A stretch of 64,000 nucleotides of DNA from Phlebopus portentosus (lineage: Eukaryota > Basidiomycota > Agaricomycetes > Boletales > Boletinellaceae), in contig JAYXKI010000012.1 of the NCBI GenBank assembly GCA_037892935.1, positions 248,001-312,000 of the forward strand, read 5' to 3'. Of the stretch, positions 11,994 through 21,312 are shown piece after piece. Below the pieces are notes generated by a model. That model was given only the letters and a program-made list of their open reading frames with translations, ran no database searches and had not been told where the DNA came from. A program made the translations under genes and the position numbers. Within the stretch, counting starts at the first letter, position 1; the number at the start of each line of letters is the position of its first letter.

Positions 11994-13813
11994 TTGCCGG
12001 TTCAGGTATTTTCTTATGATTTCAAATTTATCTCACACATGATCCCATCTCTTTTCAACCAACGATTGCCTTATTTATTAAACAAAAATTGCTATACTAC
12101 TGACAAAGAAGAACGGTCATATCGTTCATGTGTTTTAGAAACCCCAGAAGAAGAAGACGTGGCAGTAATGGCTTACAAACGAGTAGCACAGAAAGTCAGG
12201 CCGATCCCGGGAGTCCTTCCAGAAGAGTACAGGATTGTTCGAAGGCAGCATCCGGATCCATTGAGAGGGATGCCCGAGATGCCAGTTGTACCGAAGCCGT
12301 TCGAACCCACGGGTCGTGTAACCGCCAAAAGGATGGAAGCACTGAAGATCGACGAGAATACCTTTCTGTGGCCGGCGGAGAGGTTATTAGTGAAGAATCT
12401 AATTATGTTGCAGGAAGAAGCGTTAGCATGGACCGAATCCGAATGCGGAACACTCGATCCGACGTATTTCGACCCGATATGCATCCCCACGATACCGCAT
12501 ATACCGTGGCAGCACAAGAGCATTCCAATTCCCCCAGGAATTCATGACAAGGCCCTCGAACTTATTCGAGAGAAGATTCGCAACAGGGTTATTGAACCGT
12601 CGAATTCGTCGTATCGATCCAGATGGTTTTGCTTAGTAAAGAAAGACAAAGAAACGTTGCGATCCATCATCGACTTGCAGGATCTTAATGCGGTTACGGT
12701 CAAGGACTCGGCAGTACCACCGAACGTCGAAACGATCGCGGAGAGCAGTGGTGGATGAGCTTGTTATACGGAGTTGGATTTATTTGTGGCATTCGACCAA
12801 AGAAAGCTGGACGAACAATCTCAAGATCTTACTACGTTCCAGACACCCTTGGGAACATTTCGAATGACGGTTCTACCAATGGGATACACCAATTCCTTGC
12901 AGATTATGCATAACAACGTGGCCTTTATTCTTCAGGACGAGATTCCGCATGTTACGAACCCTTTTGCAGATGATGCGCCCGGTTTAGGTCCGAAATTGTG
13001 ATACGAGTTACCAGACGGTTCGTATGAGACCATACCGGGAAACTCCGAGATTCGTCATTTCGTGTATGAGCATATATGCGATGTGAACAGAATTTTGCAG
13101 TGAATGAAGGCCGTAGGAGGAATGTTTTCAGGAAAGAAGTTGGTTCCGTGTGTGGAGTCAGCCGTATTCGTTGGACACAAGTTGACGTACCAGGGACGCG
13201 AGCCAGACGATTCGAAAGTACAGAAGATACGAGATTGGCCGCCATGTAGAACGCTGATGGAAGTCAGAGGATTTCTGGGAACAGTAGGAGTCCTTCGGAT
13301 TTTCGTCAAGGATTATTCGAAACTCGCTCGCCCATTGTACTGCATGACAAGGAAGAACCAGATTTTCGCGTGGACAGACGAAGAACAGAACGCAATGGAC
13401 GAACTAAAGCAAGCCGTTATTCTTTGCCCCGCGCTGTGCGCAATCGACTACGCGTCGGATAACGAAGTAATCTTGGCGGTAGACTCGTCTATTATTGGAG
13501 TTGGTTGGTATTTAGAACAAGAGCACTCGGATGGAAGGTGAAGGATCAATCGATTCGGTTCTATTAACTGGAATCAGACCCAGGCATCGTATTCACAGCC
13601 GAAAATCGAGTTATACGGCTTATTTTGAGCATTGCACGTGATGCGACTGTATCTCATTGGAGTCCGGAATCTAGTAGTCGAAATGGACGCAGCATACATC
13701 AAGGGGATGATCAACAATCCCGACCTGCAGCCCAATGCGACCATTAACAGATGGATCGCAGGTATCCTTCTCTTCAGTTTCAAGCTCAGACACATCCCAG
13801 CAGCCGATTTCTG
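11994..13813 (+). pseudogene. Large retrotransposon reverse transcriptase and RNase H (broken)
   Basis: Frame shifted by -1 relative to gag-protease. RT motifs: L-D-L-F-V-A-F-D-Q-R near 12771-12800 and the catalytic box F-A-D-D near 12962. The thumb extends to about 13340. RNase H follows with V-D-S-S near 13480, I-E-L-Y near 13606 and M-D-A-A-Y near 13684. TGA stops at 12756, 12999, 13101, 13539 and about 13626 and 13812 each fit loss of a CGA arginine codon. The first 140 bases after the protease stop are AT-rich, with a GTATTT donor-like (12006) and TTTTAG acceptor-like (12138) sequence. That could be an intron, but the simple splice does not keep the frame. Confidence 0.85.
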
Positions 13814-14090
13814 ATGTACCGATGGATTATCCAGACGAAGAGCAGCCGAAGAAGACCCCCCTCCTGATGAAACGTATGAAGACTGGGTAGACGAAACGTA
13901 CGGATTTGCGATAGAAGAGCCGGTTTCGACATACCAAGTAGCGCAACAGAGCGGAACACCTAGCAAAACAGCGACTGGAAACCTGTTTCCTTCTACGGAA
14001 TCCACGAGAAGGAAGGATAGCCGCTTAGATGACATCACGAAGCTAATCACGCATCTCACATGCCCAGACAATCTTAGCGATAGTGGCTAT

Positions 14091-15377
14091 GTGAAGCTAA
14101 TCAGGTACGCAGCTGACTTCTTCGTGAAGGGAGGCCGTCTGTGGAGAAAGGCGCGGAACGGCCGGCACCAAGTCATAATAGAAGCGAAACGCAGGTGGGA
14201 CCTAGTCAAGCAAGCTCACGATGATCTAGGACACAAAGGAATTTTCTGCACTCGAATGCGACTGCTGGAGAGATTTTGGTGGCCGTCCTTAGGACAGGAC
14301 GTGAAGTATTTTGTGCGCACCTGTCATGAGTGCCAGATACGCCAGACGAAGAATATTCTTATCCCACCGAACGTACCGGAGGTAGCCCCTCTGTTTCAAC
14401 GCATCCATATTGACTCGAAGGTCATGCCGAAATCGAGTGGATTCCAGTATATTGTGCATGCGCGTTGTTCGTTAACCGCGTATCCTGAATTTAGACTTCT
14501 TCGTGAAGAAACTGGTAAGACCGTAGGCCAGTTTATCTTCCAGAACCTTTTGTGTCGATATGGAGCATGCCCCGAACTCGTTACAGATAATGGCACACCA
14601 TTCATTGCCACGCTAGATTACTTGAAGACGCGGTATCACATCAACCACATTCAGATTTCGTCATACAACTTACGCGCAAATGGATTAGTCGAACGCAGAC
14701 ATTTTGACGTACAGGAAGCCTTGATTAAAGCTGCAGACGGTAATGACAAGCGTTGGAGTGATCACGCTGACTCGGTATTTTGGCCAGAAAGAATCACGAT
14801 CAACAGAGCGATAGGAATGTCCCCGTATTACATGGCCCATGGAGTCGAAGCGGTTTTGCCCTTCGACCTCGCAGAAGCAACATACCTAGCACCGCTGCTC
14901 GATTCGCCAGTTATGATGTCGGAACTCATCGTAATACGTGCGAAACAACTCCAGAAACGTCCAGAAGAGTTGGATCGCATTGCAAAACTCGTCATGAATG
15001 CAAGGCATGCATACGTGAAGCAGTTCGCCGAGGTGGAGAAGCATAGAATCAAGGACTACGACTTTCAGCCAGGAAGCCTCGTACTCTTGCGAAACACGCG
15101 TATCAAGATGGAACTCAATCGTAAAATGAAACCCCGCTATTTAGGCCCCTACGTGGTAGTTCGACGCACCCAAGGCGGTTCGTATATCGTCGCCGAACTC
15201 GATGGAGCGGTTTCGAAACTCCGAATAGCAGCGTTTCGCCTGGTTCCGTACTTCCCGCGTTCGCATTTGACTGTTCCAGTGACCAAGCTCATTGGATCGG
15301 ACGAAGATGATGACATACCCGAAATAGAAGATTCGCCAGAGAAATTCCCTGACAATGAGTCCCAAAATTCTGATTAA
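14091..15377 (+). pseudogene. Large retrotransposon integrase, open for 428 codons
   Basis: Integrates element cDNA into the genome. Visible in order: N-terminal HHCC zinc region (H-D-D-L-G-H and C-H-E-C, about residues 42-84), and a core with first Asp in H-I-D-S-K, second Asp in T-D-N-G-T-P-F and Glu in G-L-V-E-R-R-H. A C-terminal GPY/F-like module reads Y-L-G-P-Y. All three catalytic acids are present and this part has no stop. It is the 3' end of a pol frame that is broken upstream, so it is called a pseudogene as part of the polyprotein. No chromodomain is visible at its C-terminus, unlike the chromovirus that it sits in. Confidence 0.85.
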
Positions 15378-15823
15378 ATCATTCATTTCCCTTCATATAT
15401 GCTCCTTACTTATTTCCGATTTTCTCTCTCTCCTCTGATCAATTCTAATCTTCCAATTCTCCTTCTATAGTTTCGTGTCTGCTAGCGTGATCCACTATAG
15501 GATCTAACGCGTGTACTTTTACTTAATACGCAGTTCCGCACGGTTTCGCCGTTCAAAACAGCGGAACGACGGCAAAACGCCTCAATCCACTTTGTATCAG
15601 TTTCCTTTCATCCTATTCCTTGAATTCTTTGATCTATTCTTCTAGTCATCACTCAGTCTCGCTCGATCACACGAAAATTCACAAAAACCGAAACAAAATC
15701 GTATAAATTAACTATAAAAACAACTATGTACAGTACAAGTTATTTTTCTTTTTCTTTTGTCCTTTTCTTTTTCTATTTTACAAAAGTCCGACCAGGACAT
15801 AGAGCATACATGACGATTATACT
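15378..15823. other. Spacer between convergent pol and antisense gene
   Basis: No ORF of note. Holds the 3' end of pol and the 3' end of the antisense gene, which converge here. It includes a cluster of the GTTCCGC/GTTTCGC motif at about 15532-15580 and AT-rich sequence at 15690-15790, where transcript ends of both genes could overlap. Confidence 0.5.
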
Positions 15824-18115
15824 CTATTCCCGAGCCCTACCTTTCCCCTTCAACTGACGAACCCTCTCCACTTCCCCTCTATCTTCCTCTTCCTCGTCTT
15901 CACCTTCCCCCATCTTCACCCCAGCCAACTCGAGCAGCAGACAACGATCCGCGTGCGCCTGCGCTACGAGGATGCTGAATTCGTTCAGCATCCGGGACAG
16001 GACCTTGTCCCGGTGATCCATCCGCGCCAGCACGAACTGCAGCTCAGATTCCCCGACCTCCCGCTGCAGAGCTTCATGCTCGACGTGACCACCCACTGAT
16101 CTGGCTGCCAGAGCTGTGACTTTCCGGCGTTTTGCTTCCCGATCGCGCGCCTCCCGAGCTGCCTTACACTTCATGGCTACAGCCCTGCCCTTCGTGGCTA
16201 GACTACAGCCCTTTGCCTGCTTCAAGCACGGAGTGCAGGTCCTCTGCGGAAGACCCACGCAATCACGGCCACGCTTCTGGCACTGGTCGCACGGAACCCG
16301 ATGACGAACGCGCCCATCGCCCAATCGTTCGTCACCATCGTCGTTGTCGTTGTCGTTGTCATCATCATTATTGTTGTCGTCACCTCCAGAACCACCACCA
16401 TTAGCCGGAATCCTAGAAGGACCAGCCTCAGGTTGAGAAGATGCTCGTTGTGCCGGAGAAACGCGTCTCGCTTGCGTTTCGACAGTTTCGCGCGGAACAG
16501 CAGCAGTACCGCTATTGTTGTTGTTGTTGTTGCTGTTGTTGTTGCTTGCGGTATTGAGAGCCTGAATCTCTTCAAGGCTTGCGTCCGCCTCAAACGGCTC
16601 ATTCGCCTCCATTCCCACATCACCGATATCCATTCCACCGTCGCCTGGACTCATGATAATGGAGTCTTCTCCCCGATGACCAGGAGGAGGACTCTCAGGA
16701 CTTTCCTGAATCACAGGAGTCTTCTCGTCCGAGTCCACCACTTGCCAAACACCACGAACGAGGCGAGTCCCTGCATCCAGTCGTCGTCGCATGTTGGCCT
16801 CAATTTCGGCAGCCATCCGGGAGATTTCGGCGCGTTGAGCAGCGCGTTCCTCTTCTTCACGTCTTTCACTCTCGCGAAGCTCAATCTCGAGCATTGTAGG
16901 TTCGAGTGAGGTTAAGGGTGTAGAACGGCTAGCCCCTTCCAAACCTTCTGCTCCGGTTTCGAGCGTTTCAACCAGTTCCGTGACCTCTCCGTCCTCAATC
17001 GTTTCGCCAGTTTCGACCTGAAGAGGAGCGGAATCAACCTCCATTGGACTATCGACGTCCTGAGGCAGCATTTGATGTTGCTGCTGTTGTTGTTGTTGCG
17101 GAGGAAATGGTTCAGGCAGCATTGGTTGTTGCTGCTGTTGTTGTTGCGGTTGAGAGAAAGGTTCAGACAGCACTTGTTGGGATCGTTGTTGTTGCTGTTG
17201 TTGTTGTTGCATTTCAGATTCCTGAGCACGAACGAGTTGATAGAGCCGACGACGAAGGATGGAATAGCCGTAGTATTCCCAGAGGAGCCGGACCGTTCTC
17301 AATTTCACCCTGTCGATGCGAAGGATGTGCCCTGCACGAAGGTGTCGTTGCTCGATATCCTCCCAGTATTCGAACGCTTGCTGTAGGAAGGATTAGATGG
17401 AGATGATAGACAAGAAGAAGTACCTACGTGACTCCGGACAGCTTCGTCTCGCGTGTAGTCCGTGTTGCCGGTGAACCTCGCCATTTGTTGGAACTTGGAG
17501 CTCTCCATTCTCACGTTCTCAAGAGCCTTTTCGATGTCAGGGCGCGGTTTCGGGAACATTAGAGGGAATGAATCGCCCAAGAAGAACCCACGAGTCGAAT
17601 TGAACGAGGCAGGATGGAATGGAACCCTGCATCTGTGGAAGAAAGCTCGTCATTTGGTCTCCATCCTGGCATAAAATTCCCATCGATCATAGTACAGCGT
17701 CCGTAGGAGAGCGTCCGTGTCACAGTAGTTGGAGTACGCCGTCTCCGACCAGACTTCTTTCGTTCCTTTGGGACGGACTTGCTCCAATGCTTCCTTCCGT
17801 GCCTGTCGAATTTCATTAACAAAAATTCTTGATTAGAGTGCGCGGTTTACGCACTGTGGTTGCCTTCCACCCATCCATCAAAGATTCCATCACCAGATTC
17901 GTCAACCACCGTACCGTCATCGAACCTGTAGGCGCGATCCATTCGACCGGTTTTGTCTTATCTGGCAGAATTACCGTTGTGACGCCATGGTCTAGTTCAT
18001 CCATTGCTGACCTGGCCAAGGCGACGTCTGCCTCGAATTTCACGACCGCTGCCTTCCAGTCGTCATCGGAGTTGATGGGTCCCAAGAGCATGACAATTTC
18101 TTTGGAAGTGAACAT
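15824..18115 (-). pseudogene. Antisense accessory gene: polyglutamine, Zn(II)2Cys6-cluster protein
   Basis: Minus-strand gene in a plus-strand retrotransposon. Exon 1 is 18115-17855 (87 codons), exon 2 is 17802-17428 (125 codons) and exon 3 is 17380-15824 (518 codons plus stop), all joining in phase 0 through short introns with GTGCGT/CAG and GTAGGT/CAG borders. Total is about 730 residues. The N-terminal 230 residues belong to no family I recognise. Glutamine runs follow (17080-17220), then acidic and Ser-rich stretches. A Cys cluster C-x2-C-x6-C-x7-C-x2-C-x6-C lies at about 16200-16290, inside the Zn(II)2Cys6 spacing, followed by a basic patch (R-E-A-K-R-R-K) and a helical C-terminus. A DNA-binding or regulatory role is inferred from the cluster and basic patch. 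Exon 2 has one stop (TGA, 17650-17652) that is CGA in copy A; exon 3 is fully open. Confidence 0.8.
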
Positions 18116-18243
18116 GTTGGAGAATGAAGAAGAGATGACAGCGGAAGAAAATTTGGACGCGACGCGTTATGCTTCAAAACTCCCACGCATCGGATTGAGA
18201 TGGGAGTGACCGCGGACGGTCACTATTTCATGAACCCGGGAGA
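18116..18243 (-). promoter_or_regulatory. Spacer between antisense gene start and 3' LTR
   Basis: Only 128 bases separate the antisense ATG from the LTR, so the promoter of the antisense gene is likely to lie in the LTR read backwards. The plus strand just before the LTR ends in CCCGGGAGA, a weak candidate polypurine tract. The same layout is present in copy A (1453-1580). Confidence 0.35.
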
Positions 18244-19871
18244 TGAAGAGTAAGTCTGAAGCTTGGGAACGTACGGAGTCGTTACGACCAGTTCCGCGGT
18301 GTTCCGACTGGTTTTGCTCGGTTTCGACTGGTTTTGCTCGAATGAGTAGACTTAGCAAGAACGCCATAGTCCAGATGGCACGTGCACCGTTCTTTGATCG
18401 GCCATCAAGACGGGAGAATCACGGCATCGAGTTTGCACGCGTCGATCACAAGTCTCTGGACCTCGGATCTGCATTCCAGACAAAGAGATTTGACCCTGCA
18501 ACCTCGTCCTCAGTCTCTCTCCTTTGTTAAACATCGCAGACTTACTTTGTCAGGCTATCCAGAGTCCTTCCGAGTCGTTTCCCTGAGTTCCGCTTCGTTC
18601 CGCTCAAAGAGACCCGGTTCCGAAGGTTTCGCATGTATTCTGACCTTTCTATATGCGTCCCCTTTAATCCATTATGCTCTCGTTCCAGACATGCTTAGTA
18701 TTGTTCCTTTTGACCTATGTGTCCCTTAAACCATTCATATGCGCTCCTCTCCTTTGTAGATAGCGATATGCGTTCCCTTTTCTTTATGACGTAGGTTCTC
18801 TGACCGCTGGGAGGCTCAGCCTTGGACGTTTAGTATAAATATAGCACGACTCTCGTAGTAGAAGGACAGCTTAGTCGGAGCTTAGTGGGAGCTTAGCTTG
18901 CAGTTCTCACATCGTCTCTAAGCCTCTCGACCTCTAGTCTACTTGTTCGTAGTGGACTCTCTCGTCTCTATAGTCTAATATACGACATTTCGTGTTCTGT
19001 ACAGTCGATCGGTGATCTCTCTTCGCAGTAGAGCCGTTCGTGCGTTCGTATAGTTTGCCGTCATCGTATAAAGGCTTCTCTATCTCCTCTCACCCGAAAC
19101 AAGACCCCCTCACGTGTTTCGATCCATTTCGCCCGGTTTTGCTCGTAACCCAGTTACTCTGCGTGCTGCTCGCATTTGGTCTCGCAACACCTTCTCCTCT
19201 CCATTGTCGTCGGGAAAGGACACCATATCACCCCTTTCCTCTTGACTTTCCACTCTCCGCTTCCTCAAGACCAGCCCGGTGCTATTCCGCATCGTTTTGA
19301 TCAGAAATGGTCGGTTTCATCGTCCCACACATATCCTTAGATTCTCTCAGTCCCCTTCCGTCATCGTTTCGCACCTCCATCCCTCGCATCACATTTCGAC
19401 TCACTCAGCAATTGTCCTTCGTCCATCGTATCGCGTTTCGAATCATTACGCCGCGTTCTGACACTTTAGACTACGAGTGAGATCGGCTGCAGTCGCTTGC
19501 CAGTGTGTTAGCACAGTCGATTAGTCACGTTCGGGTTGGTGGTTCGACTAGCGTAGCTTAGTTAGTTTAGTTCTTGTGCCTTGGGTTAGTCGGCTTTAGT
19601 CCAGAGCTCGCAGCTGAGCCGGAGAGTCGATTTAGCCTTTGCACTGTCACCGTCGATCTCGGGAGAAGCCTACCCTCGGAATTCCTCCTCGAGTGCTTCC
19701 CTCATATCCCCGGTTCTCACCAAGCCCTTCCATTGTATATCTCTATTTCCCTCCACTCCTTCGTGCCCTTAGCTCAGGTGTAACTCTCTGCTGACCGCTT
19801 GAAGGTATTCTAGGGCAGCCCCTCGAACTATACACTCCCTGTCCGGCATCAGAACGTCCACAGGAGTTTCA
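18244..19871 (+). repeat. 3' LTR of the complete retrotransposon (1628 bp)
   Basis: Same length and ends as the 5' LTR. TATA-like box at 18834-18843. Followed by CCGT and the interrupted chromovirus integrase. Confidence 0.93.
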
Positions 19872-19875
19872 CCGT
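19872..19875 (+). repeat. Target-site duplication CCGT (pair with 7811-7814)
   Basis: CCGT (or ACCGT, sharing the A of the LTR end) lies on both sides of the insertion. The empty site in the second chromovirus (reverse strand near 25190) has it once. Confidence 0.8.
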
Positions 19876-20855
19876 GGAAGATCATTCACAACAGAGGAGT
19901 GCAGTTTGACATGAAGATGATGAGGGAGTTGTACAAGCTCCTCCACATTGAGGGCAACCCGTCAACAGCGTACCACCCCCAGACTGATGGACAAACAGAG
20001 AGGGTCAACCAAGAGCTTGGACAATATCTCCACTTGTATGTTAATCATTGACAATCGGACTGGGCGGACTGGCTCGCGCTTGCAGAATTTGCATACAACA
20101 ACCACAAGCATTCAGCGACAAAACTGTCTCCTTTCTTCGTTAATACTGAAATGCATCCCTTGGACTTTATGGAGGCCGGGACAGCATCGTCAAACCTGTC
20201 AGTGGAAGAATTCACCAAGCATGTCAAGGAGGTCTATGAACTTGCTCAGAGTAACCTGGTCAAAGCAAACAAAGACATGAAGCGCTTCTATGATCGCCAT
20301 GCTGGGAAGTCCATTAGTTACGAGGCAGGGCAAAAGGTCTTCTTGGACGGATGGAATATCAAAACAATCTGACCGATGAAGAAGATGGATGACAAGTGGT
20401 TTGGTCCCTTCGAGGTGGTGGAAAAGGTTGGTGCAAGCGCATACAGACTCAAGTTACCAAAGACATGGAAAAAAGTTCATCCGGTCTTCAATGAGATCTT
20501 GCTCAAACTGGCCATCCAACCATCCTTTGAGTCACAAAAGAAGCCACCTCCACCACCACCAGTAATCATTGACGAGCAGGAAGAGTACGAGGTTGAAGAA
20601 ATACTCGACTCACACCTGCATCGAGGCAAGCTCCAATTCTTAGTCAAGTGGGTTGGATATGAGGAAGCGACATGGCAACCGGAGTCTGACATTAAAGATA
20701 ATGCACAGGAGTCAATTCAAGAATTCTATCACAAATATCCTGGAGCTCCAAGAAAATTAACGATACCTCAACAAAGTCTACGAGCGCTGTACAAATTCAT
20801 GATGTCAGAAGGTCTAAGTGGTTGGTCAGGATGCCCAACCTTGAAAGGGGGGTGA
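19876..20855 (+). pseudogene. Chromovirus copy 1 integrase C-terminal half and chromodomain
   Basis: Continues the integrase cut at 7814. The second catalytic Asp is in the H-N-R-G/H-D-R-G region near 19890 (histidine-aspartate changed to histidine-asparagine here: CAC AAC against CAC GAC), and the third residue is in Q-T-E-R-V-N near 19995. A GPF-like module sits near 20400. A chromodomain at about 20580-20720 has aromatic residues in V-K-W-V-G-Y and T-W-Q-P-E. Chromodomains guide such elements to marked chromatin. Stops at about 20050 and 20371 split it into three frames. In the minus-strand copy the chromodomain frame is also open. Confidence 0.82.
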
Positions 20856-21312
20856 TGTAAGGACTCGAACATTTTCCTTTTCTTTTCTTATGTCATCATT
20901 TATTTTAATATTCCTTTTCTTTCTTTTATTTTCTCATGTGCTTATTCATCCATTCGCTGGAACATTCTCCGATGTTCTATCATGCCCACTAATCACTCCA
21001 CTCCTTCATCATGTGACTTCCTATTAGAGTATACCTTTCACGTGCTTGAAGTCTATATAAGTAGATAGTTTGACTCTTTCATTCCTTGTCTTTCTATTCT
21101 ACTTACCTTCATGGTGACATAGGTATCTACTCTTGTATTATTAGTTTACTGAATTCTACTTACCTTCACGGCGACATAGCATTCAATGGTCTGGACTTAA
21201 GCCCTGTCTTAGCTGTCTTGACCTGAGCGACATTTTCGGGTTTAACTCAGTTATGCTTGTTTGTTATTGTGTTGACCTGCCTCGACTCAGTCCTTGAGCT
21301 GTCCGCCTAACA
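20856..21312 (+). repeat. 3' LTR of chromovirus copy 1 (457 bp)
   Basis: Starts TGTAAGGACTCG and ends CGCCTAACA. It matches the LTRs of the minus-strand copy at 23743-24200 and 29927-30384. The next five bases are GATTG, the start of the Tc1-like arm. Confidence 0.9.

Larger units (their letters stand above)
7815..19871 (+). mobile_element. Complete large Ty3/gypsy-type LTR retrotransposon (12,057 bp) with antisense gene
   Basis: Two 1628-bp LTRs (TGAAGAG...GTTTCA) flank a 5' leader with a possible tRNA primer site, gag with a broken CCHC knuckle, protease, RT, RNase H and integrase on the plus strand. A minus-strand, three-exon gene lies between integrase and 3' LTR. CCGT lies on both sides (7811-7814 and 19872-19875; the call can also be read as ACCGT because the LTR ends in A). 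The second chromovirus has the empty site, which fixes the ends. Pol is typical of a large basidiomycete clade with an F-x-D-D reverse transcriptase box. Stops in gag and pol make it inactive by itself. Confidence 0.92.
3209..21312 (+). mobile_element. Chromovirus (Ty3/gypsy with chromodomain) copy 1, interrupted by two insertions
   Basis: Element sequence occupies 3209-7814 and 19872-21312. The piece between is the 12-kb retrotransposon, and the 5' LTR plus first part of the leader lie beyond copy A, outside the window. Order in the element: leader, gag with CCHC knuckle, protease, reverse transcriptase (YLDD), RNase H, integrase, chromodomain, 3' LTR. Comparison with the minus-strand copy (23743-30384) gives the exact break points. 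Many in-frame stops make it non-autonomous, several of them CGA in the other copy. Confidence 0.88.

Noticed and set aside
16299..16909. Plus-strand 202-codon frame at 16301-16909
   Set aside because: Lies opposite exon 3 of the antisense gene; valine/isoleucine and arginine runs are the complement of the Asn/Asp-rich stretch.
18230..18243. Strong polypurine tract before the 3' LTR
   Set aside because: Only GGGAGA precedes the LTR; too weak to be called with confidence, mentioned only as a candidate.
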